Below are positions 28,455 to 38,976 of a stretch of 64,000 nucleotides of DNA, one piece after another (positions within the stretch are counted from its first letter, which is position 1; the number at the start of each line of letters is the position of its first letter). Both the position numbers and the translations under genes were made by a program. Source of the stretch: Sutcliffiella sp. FSL R7-0096. GTDB lineage: Bacteria > Bacillota > Bacilli > Bacillales > Bacillaceae_I. The notes under the pieces are model-generated. The model was not told the origin of the DNA. It saw only the letters and a list, made by a program, of their open reading frames with translations, and ran no database searches. The stretch is from positions 414,001 to 478,000 of the forward strand of contig NZ_CP152003.1 in assembly GCF_038595065.1 (NCBI RefSeq), given 5' to 3'.

Positions 28455-29399
28455 ATGAATAAATTTGAAAAGCACAAAGGTTATTCACGCACATTCCAAG
28501 AAAACAAACTTTCACTTGGTTTATTCTTTCCTTTAGAAGCATATAAGGGAAGTATCCCGGTCATGGATTTAAAGCATCAAGTAGATGTTGCTCAAATAGC
28601 CGAGGAAGCTAGTTTTGCTTCTTTATTTGTTAGAGATGTTCCGTTGAATGACCCGACCTTTGGTGATGTTGGTCAAATATATGACCCTTGGGTATTTCTA
28701 GGTTACTTAGCTGGTCAAACAAAAGAAATTGCATTAGGGACAGGAAGCATTGTGACGACACTACGGCATCCACTTGACCTAGCGAAAGCCGCTGCATCTG
28801 TAGATCAAATATCCAATCAAAGGCTTCTTTTGGGTATTGCAACTGGAGACAGACCTATTGAATTTTCTGCATATAAAGTTAACCAAGAAGAACGAACCGA
28901 ATTATTTCAAGAGTCATTTTTTGTTATGAAAGAGGCATGGAAAAAGTCATTCCCACTGATTAACTCACAAAGAGTTGGATTAGAAAAAGGAGACCTCTTG
29001 CCAAAACCAGTTTTATCAGATATTCCTGTTTTCGTGACAGGACGTTCAGGGCAGTCACTAGAGTGGATAGCAGAAAAAAGTGACGGTTGGATTAGTTACC
29101 CGCGAAATATTGATGTACAAGCTAAACTCATTGATGATTGGCGTTCCTTAACGAATGATTTCCAGCCATTTTCTCAATCGCTTTTTATTGATTTAGCAAA
29201 AGATCCGGATGAAGGTCCCACTCCTATTCACCTTGGGTTTAGGAGCGGATACAAATTCTTAATTGAATTTCTGAATCGCTTACAGGAAATTGGAGTTAAC
29301 CATGTTATTTTGAATTTAAAATACGGTCAACGTCCGGCAAAGGATGTAATTAACGAATTAGGAGAAAAGGTAGTACCTCATTTTCCTGCATTTAAGTAA
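28455..29399 (+). CDS. Luciferase-like (LLM class) flavin-dependent oxidoreductase
   Basis: This is a TIM-barrel F420/FMN-dependent oxidoreductase of the bacterial-luciferase superfamily, 314 residues. Typical features are EEASFASLFVRDVPL, DPWVFLGYLAGQTKEIALGTGSIVTTLRHPLDLAKAAASVDQIS, RLLLGIATGDRP and the C-terminal GVNHVILNLKYGQRP. The substrate is unknown. AAAGGGGAG precedes the ATG. It lies between the zinc-ribbon gene and mnmA, all on one strand with short gaps. Confidence 0.88.
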   Translation: MNKFEKHKGYSRTFQENKLSLGLFFPLEAYKGSIPVMDLKHQVDVAQIAEEASFASLFVRDVPLNDPTFGDVGQIYDPWVFLGYLAGQTKEIALGTGSIVTTLRHPLDLAKAAASVDQISNQRLLLGIATGDRPIEFSAYKVNQEERTELFQESFFVMKEAWKKSFPLINSQRVGLEKGDLLPKPVLSDIPVFVTGRSGQSLEWIAEKSDGWISYPRNIDVQAKLIDDWRSLTNDFQPFSQSLFIDLAKDPDEGPTPIHLGFRSGYKFLIEFLNRLQEIGVNHVILNLKYGQRPAKDVINELGEKVVPHFPAFK

Positions 29400-29410
29400 C
29401 ATTTAATTGA

Positions 29411-30532
<1,122 letters not shown>

Positions 30533-30606
30533 GAAAAGGCCTAAATCCGTGAAAGTTCAATTATTACTACACTATTAAAATGAAAAGTATATCGGGGGAA
30601 TAAAAC

Positions 30607-31470
30607 ATGAAAATGTTAGTTACTGGAGCGACAGGAAAATTAGGTTCTAAAATTGTAGAGACTTTATTAAATAAGGTACCAGGAAACCAATTAGCTGTTA
30701 GTGTTCGTAATCCAGACAAAGCTGAAGGATTGCGGGCTCGAGGAGTAGATGTCCGAAAAGGTGATTTTGATTATCCAGAAACACTTGATGCGGCTTTTGC
30801 TGGCGTTGATCGCTTGCTAATTATCTCTGCGGATGGGGAAAATGAAACAAGAATTCGACAACACGCGAATGCAATAGCTGCTGCCGAGCGTGCTGGAGTG
30901 AAATTTATTGCTTATACGAGCATAGCGAATGCAAAGGAAAGTGAAAACTTCCTTGCTCCAACGCATAAAGCAACAGAAGAAGCTATCATGAAAACAGGTA
31001 TTCCTTATTCTTTTTTAAGAAATAATTGGTACTTGGAAAATGAAATTTCAAGTATTCAAGGTATTCTAGCAGGAGCTCCTTGGGTGACATCAGCAGGAAA
31101 TGGTAAGGTAGGATGGGCATTACAACAAGATTATGCAGAGGCTGCGGTTGCGGTATTGACTGGAAATGGCCACGAAAACACTATCTACGAGCTTTCTGGA
31201 AAATTATTAACACAGAAAGAGTTTGTATCAGCTCTTGGTAATGTATTGGGTAAAGAAGTACCAAAACAACAAGTAGACGACAATACTTATGCAGACATTA
31301 TGAAAGGTGCAGGTGTACCAGATTTTCTTATTCCTTTTCTTGTGGAAATCCAAACAGGAATTAGAGAAGGTACGCTTGAAGTAGAAAGCAATGACTTCGA
31401 AAAACTTCTTGGGCGTCCAGCTACACCAATTAGTGACGGACTCAATCAAATTGTTAATCGAATCTCTTAA
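30607..31470 (+). CDS. NmrA/QOR2-like NAD(P)H-binding oxidoreductase
   Basis: This atypical SDR of 287 residues has the N-terminal cofactor loop TGATGKLGSKIVE, then LLIISADGENETRIRQHANAI, FIAYTSIANAKES and SFLRNNWYLEN. The pattern matches YtfG/QOR2-type quinone reductases and NmrA-like redox sensors. It is often found near HxlR-family regulators. It starts 74 bp after mnmA, downstream of a GGGGGA site. Substrate unknown. Confidence 0.85.
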   Translation: MKMLVTGATGKLGSKIVETLLNKVPGNQLAVSVRNPDKAEGLRARGVDVRKGDFDYPETLDAAFAGVDRLLIISADGENETRIRQHANAIAAAERAGVKFIAYTSIANAKESENFLAPTHKATEEAIMKTGIPYSFLRNNWYLENEISSIQGILAGAPWVTSAGNGKVGWALQQDYAEAAVAVLTGNGHENTIYELSGKLLTQKEFVSALGNVLGKEVPKQQVDDNTYADIMKGAGVPDFLIPFLVEIQTGIREGTLEVESNDFEKLLGRPATPISDGLNQIVNRIS

Positions 31471-31523
31471 ACACTGAATCATTTCAAGAATTAAGAAAAG
31501 TTTTATATCACTCAATTTTAACC

Positions 31524-31640
31524 ATGGGCAGTATAATGTAATAGCTGCTCAAACCCTTGATATTATTGAGTATTAGAGTAATAATATCAAATTTATTGAG
31601 GCTTTCCATAAGTTTACTGAACAATGGAGAGCCTCTTTGT
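31524..31640 (+). pseudogene. Displaced groEL 3' end and terminator
   Basis: 31524-31563 matches 13922-13961 at 33 of 40 positions and reads in frame as the end of a GroEL tail (MGSIM then TAA, against MGGMM then TAA). It is followed by the same GCTCAANCCCTTGATAT. Then come the 11-bp inverted repeat TTGATATTATT (31557-31567) / AATAATATCAA (31580-31590) and a terminator-like stem GAGGCTTTCCAT / ATGGAGAGCCTC (31599-31636). The layout mirrors the region after the intact groEL. Confidence 0.7.
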
Positions 31641-31689
31641 TTATGAGTGAAAAAAACATTAAAAATTTAACTCCATTATAAAAACTCCC

Positions 31690-31920
31690 TCATACCAAAA
31701 AACGATGACCAGGGCACCCCGGATACCCATGTATATCCTGTATCCTACTCATTTCATATTGTTTCAACGCAAATTGCGCATGGTACAGGTATTCCATAAC
31801 CAATAACTTTCCATTATATGTTCCGCATAACACCCTGAAGTTCCAGTCCCATCCACAAACGAGACCCCAATAGACTGATTCATTAAGTACGGTATTTTCT
31901 GATGCCAAGGCATAGCTGAC
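31690..31920 (-). pseudogene. Small beta-barrel-like protein, copy 2, frameshifted
   Basis: The C-terminal part (GKLLVMEYLYHAQFALKQYEMSRIQDIHGYPGCPG) matches copy 1 at 19776-19985. A one-base deletion in the middle (around 31830) puts the N-terminal half out of frame. The original start region and ribosome site are still recognisable near 31913-31925. Confidence 0.65.
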
Positions 31921-32005
31921 ACTCCTCCCCCTTTAGTGTATAACCCATCGAGCCGCTAAGTGCCTGTATGAATGTGTGGGCTGAACATGTGTACAGCACC
32001 GTGCA

Positions 32006-32628
32006 CAGGTTATAGGGAATCAGAGGGTTCCATCATACAGAATATGATGCTTGGAATCCGGGATGGAGCAACAGGTGTCTCTGTTAGTATTCCTCTGAAG
32101 GAAAATATGGGCTATGATCCGATGCTGTTTTTGGGAGATTTTACGGGAGACGGAATCAATGATATTTTTATCACCATCCCTACAGGTGGCAGCGGTGGAA
32201 CGACAAATACTTATATTTATTCTTTTGTTAACAACGAACCGCGGTTGTTGTTTGACTCGGATGCATTTAACCAAGCGTATCAATGTGTGGTAACTTACAA
32301 GGATAATTACAAGGTTGAAGTAGTTAGTAAAAGAAATGGTGCAAGATATCTAATAGATTTATCACTAAGGGACCCTGAGTATTTAAATGGAATTTATTAT
32401 GCTAATGGCAAATTGAAGGCTCCTATCAGTGGGTGGGGGGATCCGATAAGTGGAATATACCCGATTGATTTTGGTTTTGATGGTTTGTATGATTTACTTG
32501 CGTATCAACAGATTGCTGGAACCTTCCATGCAGATACGGTCGGTACTATGCTGAATAGGCTTAAGTGGAATGGTTATATGTTTGTGCTGGACTATCAAGA
32601 TTTGGCTATCTATGGGACTAATAGTTGA
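32006..32628 (+). pseudogene. VCBS/FG-GAP repeat protein, copy 2, 5'-deleted
   Basis: From GYRESE to the stop, this copy has an intact frame with GDFTGDGINDIFITIPTGGSGG (calcium-loop FG-GAP motif) and ends DYQDLAIYGTNS. About 170 bp present in copy 1, holding the start codon, ribosome site and first DVNGD repeat, are missing. CCGTGCA here joins directly to GGTTATAGGG. An in-frame GTG at 31972 extends it artificially. A terminator follows. Confidence 0.7.
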
Positions 32629-32639
32629 TATAATAATAG

Positions 32640-32673
32640 CAGCATATTTAATCATTCTCGATTAAATATGCTG
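32640..32673 (+). terminator. Terminator after VCBS copy 2
   Basis: CAGCATATTTAAT pairs perfectly with ATTAAATATGCTG around an 8-nt loop. The T-run is weak. Confidence 0.65.
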
Positions 32674-32726
32674 ACGTACTTGTCCCGCTGCTTCCTGGAA
32701 GGGGTAAGTAAAGGAGGACAGGTATA

Positions 32727-33149
32727 ATGCATCCAACAGAAATAATAGAATTAATGTTTGTCGGGGTCATAATTGTCTCAATCCTAATTATTACAATCTT
32801 TCTAAAAGGCAGATGGCGAAAAACCGGTTGGTTATTAGCATTGGTGATATTTATAGCTTACTGTATATTTTTTGTCGTTCGTCCTTTTTGGATAGATTCG
32901 CAAATTGATAAGAAGGTGCAATTACTAAGACCATACTTAGAGGAGTGCTATCCAGATGAAGAATGGACTATTTCCACTGTTCCTCATCGTAAGGACGGCT
33001 ATAAACATCTAAATCCATACTATATTAGTGTTGTTTTTGAAGATGAACCAGAGGTTACTTATGATTATTGGGTAGAAAGTAAGGATAATATCTATCAGAT
33101 TAGTTTTTTAACAAACAAAAGGTTAGGGGAATTAGAGCATTTAGAATGA
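32727..33149 (+). CDS. Hypothetical protein with two N-terminal membrane spans
   Basis: This 140-residue protein has two hydrophobic helices (~10-28 and ~38-54), then an acidic extracytoplasmic-type domain containing LEECYPDEEWTISTVPHRKDGY and VVFEDEPEVTYDYWVESKDN. AAAGGAGG is upstream. The soluble part resembles small DUF3139-like Bacillus proteins in style, but I cannot assign it. Confidence 0.65.
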   Translation: MHPTEIIELMFVGVIIVSILIITIFLKGRWRKTGWLLALVIFIAYCIFFVVRPFWIDSQIDKKVQLLRPYLEECYPDEEWTISTVPHRKDGYKHLNPYYISVVFEDEPEVTYDYWVESKDNIYQISFLTNKRLGELEHLE

Positions 33150-33265
33150 TTAATTCACCACTTTCACATTAAGTAAAAATGGGTTTTTCTTTTTAATATC
33201 TGTATTTTTTACGTAATCATTATTTTGAACTCAATTCACTTGTTAAATACTTATGGCATCAACTC

Positions 33266-33754
33266 TCATCTAAACCAATCCCAATAAGAGGCCCCCTGGG
33301 CAATAATAAAGCGCTCTAACCATGTAGAATAGTCCACTGCTAGTTTTTCAAATTCGTCTTCATAGTTTAAAAATTCACCAATCCATACTGAATTATCATC
33401 TGAATTCTTATCGCATTGGCATACTATCCAAATACCGTCTAAGCCCACTCCTATAGGCAAAAAAGAATCAGGACATTCCCAAGTTTTCATATGTTCTATG
33501 ATTTCATCTGCAGAAAATAAATGAGCTCCTCCTCCATCTTCAGGGTGGACGAAAAGCTCAGCGCCATTCTGGTGCTCTAAAAAAGTAATAAGATCTTTGG
33601 GTGTATAGTCTGGAAGCTTTGCCAAATCGGTTTCAGAGGCAGGAGGATAAAAATGAAAAGTTTCTTCTTCTACATATCCATCTTCTCTTTGAACAAGCAA
33701 CTTATTTTCAATTAATCGCTTTTTAAAAGATTTAATAGCTTGCATATGCTTCAT
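33266..33754 (-). CDS. SMI1/KNR4 (SUKH) family protein
   Basis: This 162-residue protein has the SUKH pattern: an N-terminal helix, PASETDLAKLPDYTPKDLITFLEHQNGAELFV, then FSADEIIEHMKTW, FLPIGVGLDGIWIVCQ and SVWIGEFLNYEDEFEKLAVDYSTWLERFI. SUKH proteins often serve as immunity proteins of contact-dependent or polymorphic toxins. No toxin gene is adjacent, so it is either an orphan immunity gene or has another role. Confidence 0.8.
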   Translation of the reverse strand: MKHMQAIKSFKKRLIENKLLVQREDGYVEEETFHFYPPASETDLAKLPDYTPKDLITFLEHQNGAELFVHPEDGGGAHLFSADEIIEHMKTWECPDSFLPIGVGLDGIWIVCQCDKNSDDNSVWIGEFLNYEDEFEKLAVDYSTWLERFIIAQGASYWDWFR

Positions 33755-34017
33755 CCTTTTGGATTAATAGTTTGAGCACCATGGAGACACTGTTTTTCGG
33801 TGATAACGCTTTTATTATAATAAATAGTATGTGCAAATATAAAGTAATATTTTTCTAGATAACCCCTTAGTATCTATGCTCCTTTTTTATTTGATGCTTA
33901 GAACCGTCCCCCACTGCTTCAGAGGATTAGACCATACAGGAATCATTCACCCCCCACTTTTAAACCCCCACAATTCTGGGTATAAAAAACCCTATAAGAA
34001 TGTGAGGGAAAAGCCAA

Positions 34018-34977
34018 ATGATAAGAATAGCCGCAATGACAAGGGATCATCAAATTAACAATAATATTAATATAGAAAACCTCGATAGGAACGCCTTTAA
34101 ATGGATTTGGGTTGACTTCAATCAGCCGACGGAAGAGGAAGTAAGGCATTTGGATAGTACGTTTTACTTCCATCCATTGGCGATAGAGGATTGTATACAT
34201 AGACTGCAACGACCGAAGCTTGATCATTATGAGGATCATACTTTTTTCGTGACGCATAGTATTCAGGAAAAGGATGACGAGCTTCATAAAGAGGAAGTGA
34301 ATTTCTTTTTAGGGGAGAATTTTATCGTGAGTTTTCATCAGGCACCTTCTAAAGAGGTGGATGAGGTTTGGGAGAGCTTGGACAAGCCGCCAAAAGATGT
34401 GGAAAACTGGGATCAGTATTATGTGTTTTATGAGATTCTCGACAACATTGTCGATAATTATTTTCCGTTCCTTTATATCCTGGAGGATCAGCTGGACAAT
34501 ATTGAGGCAAACACGCAAGAGAAATCGATGAATCAGCTGATGGAAGAGCTGTTTGATACGAGGTATTCCTTATTGGAACTGCGACATACGATCATTCCGA
34601 TGCGGGATCTGTTGTATCGCATGCTCCATACACATCGCCTGGATGGAGTGATGAAAAGGAAAGAGTACTTCGCGGATATTTATGACCATCTCCTGAAGCT
34701 CTCTGACATGATTAACTCCAACCGGGAGTTGACGGCGGACATTCGGGATAATTACCTTTCCTTGAACTCGCATCAAGCCAACAATGTCATGAAGGTCCTT
34801 ACCATCATCACCTCTATCTTCGCACCATTGACTTTCATTGCGGGAATCTACGGGATGAACTTTCAAAATATGCCGGAGCTGACCTTTCATTACGGATACT
34901 TTGTCGCGCTTGGAGTCATGGCAGTGGTTGGGATAAGCTTGTTTATTTTGTTTAAGTGGAAGGGGTGGTTTAAGTAA
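34018..34977 (+). CDS. corA: CorA-like divalent metal transporter
   Basis: This is a CorA family Mg2+/Co2+ channel of 319 residues. It has a long cytoplasmic alpha/beta domain, then two C-terminal membrane helices with the signature YGMNFQNMPEL in the loop between them (residues ~280-290). GTGAGGG at 34001-34007 provides the ribosome site. No M-box riboswitch was seen upstream. It is convergent with the DHFR-like gene, and the two share a terminator. Confidence 0.92.
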   Translation: MIRIAAMTRDHQINNNINIENLDRNAFKWIWVDFNQPTEEEVRHLDSTFYFHPLAIEDCIHRLQRPKLDHYEDHTFFVTHSIQEKDDELHKEEVNFFLGENFIVSFHQAPSKEVDEVWESLDKPPKDVENWDQYYVFYEILDNIVDNYFPFLYILEDQLDNIEANTQEKSMNQLMEELFDTRYSLLELRHTIIPMRDLLYRMLHTHRLDGVMKRKEYFADIYDHLLKLSDMINSNRELTADIRDNYLSLNSHQANNVMKVLTIITSIFAPLTFIAGIYGMNFQNMPELTFHYGYFVALGVMAVVGISLFILFKWKGWFK

Positions 34978-35010
34978 GAGTACTTTGAAGGATGAGCCGT
35001 TGAAATAAAA

Positions 35011-35052
35011 CAAATAGCATGTTTAATCCCTCAGGACTAAACATGCTATTTG
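35011..35052. terminator. Bidirectional terminator, corA / reductase
   Basis: A 15-bp perfect stem (CAAATAGCATGTTTA / TAAACATGCTATTTG) with a 12-nt loop lies in the convergent gap. Confidence 0.85.
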
Positions 35053-35060
35053 ATGTGCTT

Positions 35061-35594
35061 CTATTTTTTTGAAAAACGCAGCTCCGCAAACTGCGCGTAT
35101 TTTTCCACTTGTTCTAGTTTAAGGTTAATGTTGGTGTGTAGTTCTTTAAATAATGGGATGCCGCTTCCGAGAATGATGGGTGCGATGGTGATGATGTATT
35201 CATCCACTAGGTTTTCCTTTATATAATGATGCAGCAGCTCGCCGCCACCGACGATCCAGATATTTTTTCCTGGCTGTTGTTGAAGCTGATGGATGAGTTC
35301 GCTGACCTCCCCATGAATGAAGGTAACATCCTCGGTGTCGACAGCTTTGGTAGAGTTGGTGTACACATAGCAAGATTTTCCCTTGTAGGGAAACTCCTCA
35401 AGCTCTTGGTTTAACACCCAATCGTACGTTTTTTTCCCCATGATGACCGTATCGATGGTTTCGTAAAACTCCGAAAACCCATTATCCCCCTCTGCTTCTG
35501 TTTCGTCGAGCCAGTGGACAGATTCTTCCTTTGTTGCGATATAGCCATCTAAACTTGTGGCAATATATACTACGACCTTTCGGTTATGATTCAT
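35061..35594 (-). CDS. Dihydrofolate reductase-family protein (RibD C-terminal-like)
   Basis: This 177-residue protein belongs to the RibD-C/DHFR-like fold (YyaP/YwjB type). Features are VVYIATSLDGYIATKEESVHWLDE at the N-terminus, VIMGKKTYDWVL, and the NADPH-loop region NIWIVGGGELLHHYIKENLVDEYIITIAPIILGSGIPLF. The true substrate is unknown in this subfamily. It is a single-gene unit. Confidence 0.88.
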   Translation of the reverse strand: MNHNRKVVVYIATSLDGYIATKEESVHWLDETEAEGDNGFSEFYETIDTVIMGKKTYDWVLNQELEEFPYKGKSCYVYTNSTKAVDTEDVTFIHGEVSELIHQLQQQPGKNIWIVGGGELLHHYIKENLVDEYIITIAPIILGSGIPLFKELHTNINLKLEQVEKYAQFAELRFSKK

Positions 35595-35786
35595 ATGGTT
35601 TCGTTTCTCCTTTTAAGTAGATTTATTAAAGGATCTAATTGTATATACCTTACCATACTAGCCTCGAATTACCTCGATTTATTCTACAGTCTGATACCAT
35701 TTCCTCCGCAGCATGCTGTATTCTTCTCTAAACAAATCTCAAGAAGTGTTATAATTTAGAAAATTGCAACGGAAGGATGCGCTAGC

Positions 35787-37577
35787 ATGTCTCTATCAAA
35801 ATTAGATGAAAGGCTTCATTTTCAACACGAAGAGCTATTTCAAGTGAAAAATTGGATGACGCCAAGCCCCTATTCTATTCATCCAAGTAAAACATTAAGA
35901 GAGGCTTCCGAGATGATGGTGCAGTTTCGACTGGATAGCCTGCCTGTAGTGGATGAGGCCAATCATATCATGAACATGATTACGTCGAGAAAACTCCTTC
36001 ATTATTTTTCACAAGGAAATGGCGGGGAAGAGTTAATCGGTAGCATTCCAAAGGCAAATCTCACTTTTGTCCGTCCAGATGAATCCATTCTTGAAATACT
36101 ATCCCTTCCATATGATCAGTTTCCTGTCATCGATAAAAGCGGCAAGCTCGTTGGCCTCCTGACAGTAAGGGATATACTCGACGGGGTGTCCAAATATATG
36201 TATAAACGGAATCAACAACATTCAACAGGTGCTCTTGGGGCCATTTTAGAGACGGCGTATGAGGGGATTGCGGTAGTCGATGAAAATGGTATTCTGCAGG
36301 AATTTAATGAAGCATATAGCCGGTTTACGGGAATTTCCCGTGAGGATGCCATCGGGAGGCATGTGACAGAAGTAATTGATAATACCCATCTGCATGAGAC
36401 AGTGAAAACGGGGATTGCAGAAAGGGGTGTGCTCCAAAACATTCAAGGACATGACATGGTGGTCCATCGGATTCCGCTTTGGCAGAATGGCAGGATTGCT
36501 GGGGCTATTGGGATGTTGATTTTCGAAGGTGTAACAGAAGTATATAAAATATATGAAAAGCTGCAGGGAAAACAAGAAAAGCAACCAGACCTGCTAACAA
36601 AAAAACAGGAAAGAGACAGCAGAATCACGATTGATCACATTATTGGTACAAGCGAAGGTGTGATGGAGGTCAAGAGGAGGGCCCGTAAGGCAGCAAGAAC
36701 GGCAGCTACAGTCTTGATAACAGGGGAAAGCGGAACGGGAAAGGAGATGTTTGCCAAAAGCATTCACCATCTCAGCCCCTTTTCAACCGGTCCGTTCATT
36801 AGCGTGAATTGTGGGGCCATACCGGAGCATCTCTTTGAATCAGAACTATTTGGCTATGAAGAAGGGGCCTTTACCGGGGCAAGAAAGGGCGGGAAGCCAG
36901 GGAAATTTGAGCTTGCCGACAATGGGACGATATTTCTCGATGAAATTGGAGATATGCCGCTAGTGATGCAGACGAAACTATTAAGGGTCCTTCAGGAAAA
37001 GGAAGCGGAGCGGGTAGGAGGTCTGAAAAAGATCCAAATCAATGCAAGAGTCATTGCTGCGACCAACCGTAACCTAAAGCAATTAATTGAAGTGGGAAAA
37101 TTTCGTGAGGATCTATACTACCGGCTTAATATTATTCAGTTGCATATCCCACCGCTGCGTGAAAGGAAAAAGGATATACCGGTTCTTTTGATTTATTATT
37201 TGAGAGAAATATGTGAACGGTATCAGATGCCAGCAAAGATTTTCACGTCTGAAGCAGTGAATGCCTTTGTTCAGTTTTCTTGGCGAGGAAACATCAGGGA
37301 GATGGTGAACACGATTGAGCAACTGGTGACACTTGTAGATGGAAAGGTGATTGAGTATCATCATTTGCCAGATATGTTGAAACGAGCGGAAACTTCGAAT
37401 ACAAAGGTAGAAAGAGGTTTTCTTGAAGAAGCCAAGTTTTTGGGAAACAAACGAGAGTCGGAATTAATTTTTGAGGCACTAAAGAAAGCTGGTGGAAATA
37501 AATCCAAGGCTGCAGAATTGCTTGGCATCCATCGTACAACTCTTTATCAGAAACTAAAGAAATACGGAATCGTGTGA
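35787..37577 (+). CDS. Sigma-54-dependent activator with CBS pair and PAS domain
   Basis: This 596-residue enhancer-binding protein has two CBS motifs (residues ~20-75 and ~85-140, a possible nucleotide-binding Bateman module) and a PAS domain (~148-255). A full AAA+ domain (~285-510) follows, with Walker A GESGTGKE, the sigma-54 contact loop GAFTGA and Walker B IFLDEIGDM. A Fis-type HTH ends the protein (KSKAAELLGIHRTTLYQKLKK). It almost certainly activates the -24/-12 promoter at 37674-37690, 97 bp beyond its stop. It has no receiver domain, so sensing is by CBS/PAS ligands. Confidence 0.93.
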   Translation: MSLSKLDERLHFQHEELFQVKNWMTPSPYSIHPSKTLREASEMMVQFRLDSLPVVDEANHIMNMITSRKLLHYFSQGNGGEELIGSIPKANLTFVRPDESILEILSLPYDQFPVIDKSGKLVGLLTVRDILDGVSKYMYKRNQQHSTGALGAILETAYEGIAVVDENGILQEFNEAYSRFTGISREDAIGRHVTEVIDNTHLHETVKTGIAERGVLQNIQGHDMVVHRIPLWQNGRIAGAIGMLIFEGVTEVYKIYEKLQGKQEKQPDLLTKKQERDSRITIDHIIGTSEGVMEVKRRARKAARTAATVLITGESGTGKEMFAKSIHHLSPFSTGPFISVNCGAIPEHLFESELFGYEEGAFTGARKGGKPGKFELADNGTIFLDEIGDMPLVMQTKLLRVLQEKEAERVGGLKKIQINARVIAATNRNLKQLIEVGKFREDLYYRLNIIQLHIPPLRERKKDIPVLLIYYLREICERYQMPAKIFTSEAVNAFVQFSWRGNIREMVNTIEQLVTLVDGKVIEYHHLPDMLKRAETSNTKVERGFLEEAKFLGNKRESELIFEALKKAGGNKSKAAELLGIHRTTLYQKLKKYGIV

Positions 37578-37583
37578 GGATAG

Positions 37584-37634
37584 TGTAGGGAGTTCGCTAC
37601 AATAAATCTACAACTGTAGTGTAGGGACTACAGT
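37584..37634. promoter_or_regulatory. Candidate upstream activator sites for the sigma-54 promoter
   Basis: Two tandem dyads are present: TGTAG-N8-CTACA (37584-37601) and the perfect ACTGTAGT-N6-ACTACAGT (37613-37634). They lie 40-90 bp upstream of the -24 element, in the usual place for enhancer-binding-protein sites. Confidence 0.65.
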
Positions 37635-37673
37635 TTCACAATCCAAAAACAGCGAAATGTATGGATTTCCATG

Positions 37674-37690
37674 TTGGCACGCTTTTTGCA
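37674..37690 (+). promoter_or_regulatory. Sigma-54 (-24/-12) promoter
   Basis: TTGGCACGCTTTTTGCA matches the consensus, with GG (37676-37677) and GC (37688-37689) separated by exactly 10 bp. It lies 38 bp upstream of the dehydrogenase start codon. Confidence 0.93.
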
Positions 37691-37728
37691 AGTATGTCAG
37701 TGACAGAACAAAAGGGGTGGAAAGTTCA

Positions 37729-38925
37729 ATGGAGAAACCAGCAATTTTTCGTGTTCCGGAAGCTATTTTTTATGGAAGAGGCTCTTATGAAAAGGTTGGA
37801 GTGGAAGCTGCACAAAGAGGAAGCAAAGCTTTAGTCGTTAGTGATCGAATAATGGAGCAACTCGGATATGTGAATGAATGCAGAACGTATTTGGAAGCAT
37901 CAGATGTTCAAAGTGTCGTATACCTTGGCGTAGCGTCTGAGCCAACCGATGATTATGTAGCAGAAGCACTTGAGATGTTTCAAAAAGAACAATGTGACTT
38001 GGTCATCTCTGTTGGTGGTGGAAGCTGTATCGATACGGCAAAGGCAATTGCGGTTCTTGTGACGAACGGTGGCCATATTGGTGACTATATGGGTGGAAAG
38101 AAGCTCGCAATGCAAGCACCGGTTCCTCATATTGCGATACCGACAACAGCAGGGACAGGCTCTGAGGCGACAGATGTAACGGTGATCACGAGCTCCACCA
38201 CTGATGTCAAAATGATGATCAAACAGCCTGCTTTTATGCCAAATGTCGCAATTGTTGATCCGTTGCTGACTTTATCTTCACCGCAACATGTAACATCAGC
38301 AACTGGAGTGGACGCCCTAAGTCACGCGGTGGAAGCTTATTTATCCAAGAAAGCACATCCGATGACAGACACGATAGCCTTGTCGGCGATGAAGCTGATC
38401 GCGGAGAATATTTTAACTGCTTATAATGATGGGGAAAATGTCGATGCACGGGAGGCGATGAGTTTGGGAGCGCTTCAGGCTGGGATGGCATTCTCCAACG
38501 CATCTGTATGCCTAGTGCATGGGATGAGCCGTCCGATAGGGGCATTGTTCCATGTACCACACGGAATTTCGAACGCCATGCTTTTGCCGGCGGTATTGGA
38601 ATTCAGCCAGGAAGCATGTGTGGATCGCTTGGCGGATATCGGCAGGATTTTTAAACCTCAAAATGAAAGCCTTTCCAATAAAGAAGCAGCTGAGATTGCC
38701 GTTCAATCTATTAAAGAGCTTTGCTTAAAATTGCAGATTCCTAACTTGCGAGGTTGGGGGATTGATGAGGAAGCATTTAAGCTTGCCGTGGCAAAAATGA
38801 CAGCAGACGCAATGGACTCTGGCAGCCCGGCAAATAACCCAAGAGTGCCGACCCCGATTGAATTGGCAGAACTGTACCATATATGCTATGACTATCAGCT
38901 TGCTACTGAGGAAGAGAAAGTCTAA
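37729..38925 (+). CDS. Iron-containing alcohol dehydrogenase
   Basis: This group III Fe-ADH has 398 residues. Motifs are VVSDRIMEQLGYV, SVGGGSCIDTAKAIAVL (cofactor), AIPTTAGTGSEATDVTVI, and metal-ligand segments GVDALSHAVEAYLSKKAHP and HGMSRPIGALFHVPHGISNAMLLP. The frame is open back to 37657, but that ATG precedes the sigma-54 promoter; ATG 37729 with AAAGGGGTGG is the start. With the downstream semialdehyde dehydrogenase it could oxidise a 3-hydroxyacid or diol via an aldehyde; the substrate is inferred, not shown. Confidence 0.9.
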   Translation: MEKPAIFRVPEAIFYGRGSYEKVGVEAAQRGSKALVVSDRIMEQLGYVNECRTYLEASDVQSVVYLGVASEPTDDYVAEALEMFQKEQCDLVISVGGGSCIDTAKAIAVLVTNGGHIGDYMGGKKLAMQAPVPHIAIPTTAGTGSEATDVTVITSSTTDVKMMIKQPAFMPNVAIVDPLLTLSSPQHVTSATGVDALSHAVEAYLSKKAHPMTDTIALSAMKLIAENILTAYNDGENVDAREAMSLGALQAGMAFSNASVCLVHGMSRPIGALFHVPHGISNAMLLPAVLEFSQEACVDRLADIGRIFKPQNESLSNKEAAEIAVQSIKELCLKLQIPNLRGWGIDEEAFKLAVAKMTADAMDSGSPANNPRVPTPIELAELYHICYDYQLATEEEKV

Positions 38926-38976
38926 TACATTGCTTGAAAAATCCATAGATTCTAAAGGTGAAAGGAGAAATGAAAG

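Noticed and set aside
31972-32005. GTG start at 31972 for VCBS copy 2
   Set aside because: This codon lies in what is intergenic DNA in copy 1. The frame is fused to the gene only by a deletion, so the start is accidental.
33840-34017. M-box (magnesium) riboswitch before corA
   Set aside because: The conserved M-box core elements could not be found in the leader.
37657-37728. N-terminal extension of the Fe-alcohol dehydrogenase to ATG 37657
   Set aside because: The extension would be encoded across and upstream of the sigma-54 promoter and has no family similarity; ATG 37729 has a good ribosome site.
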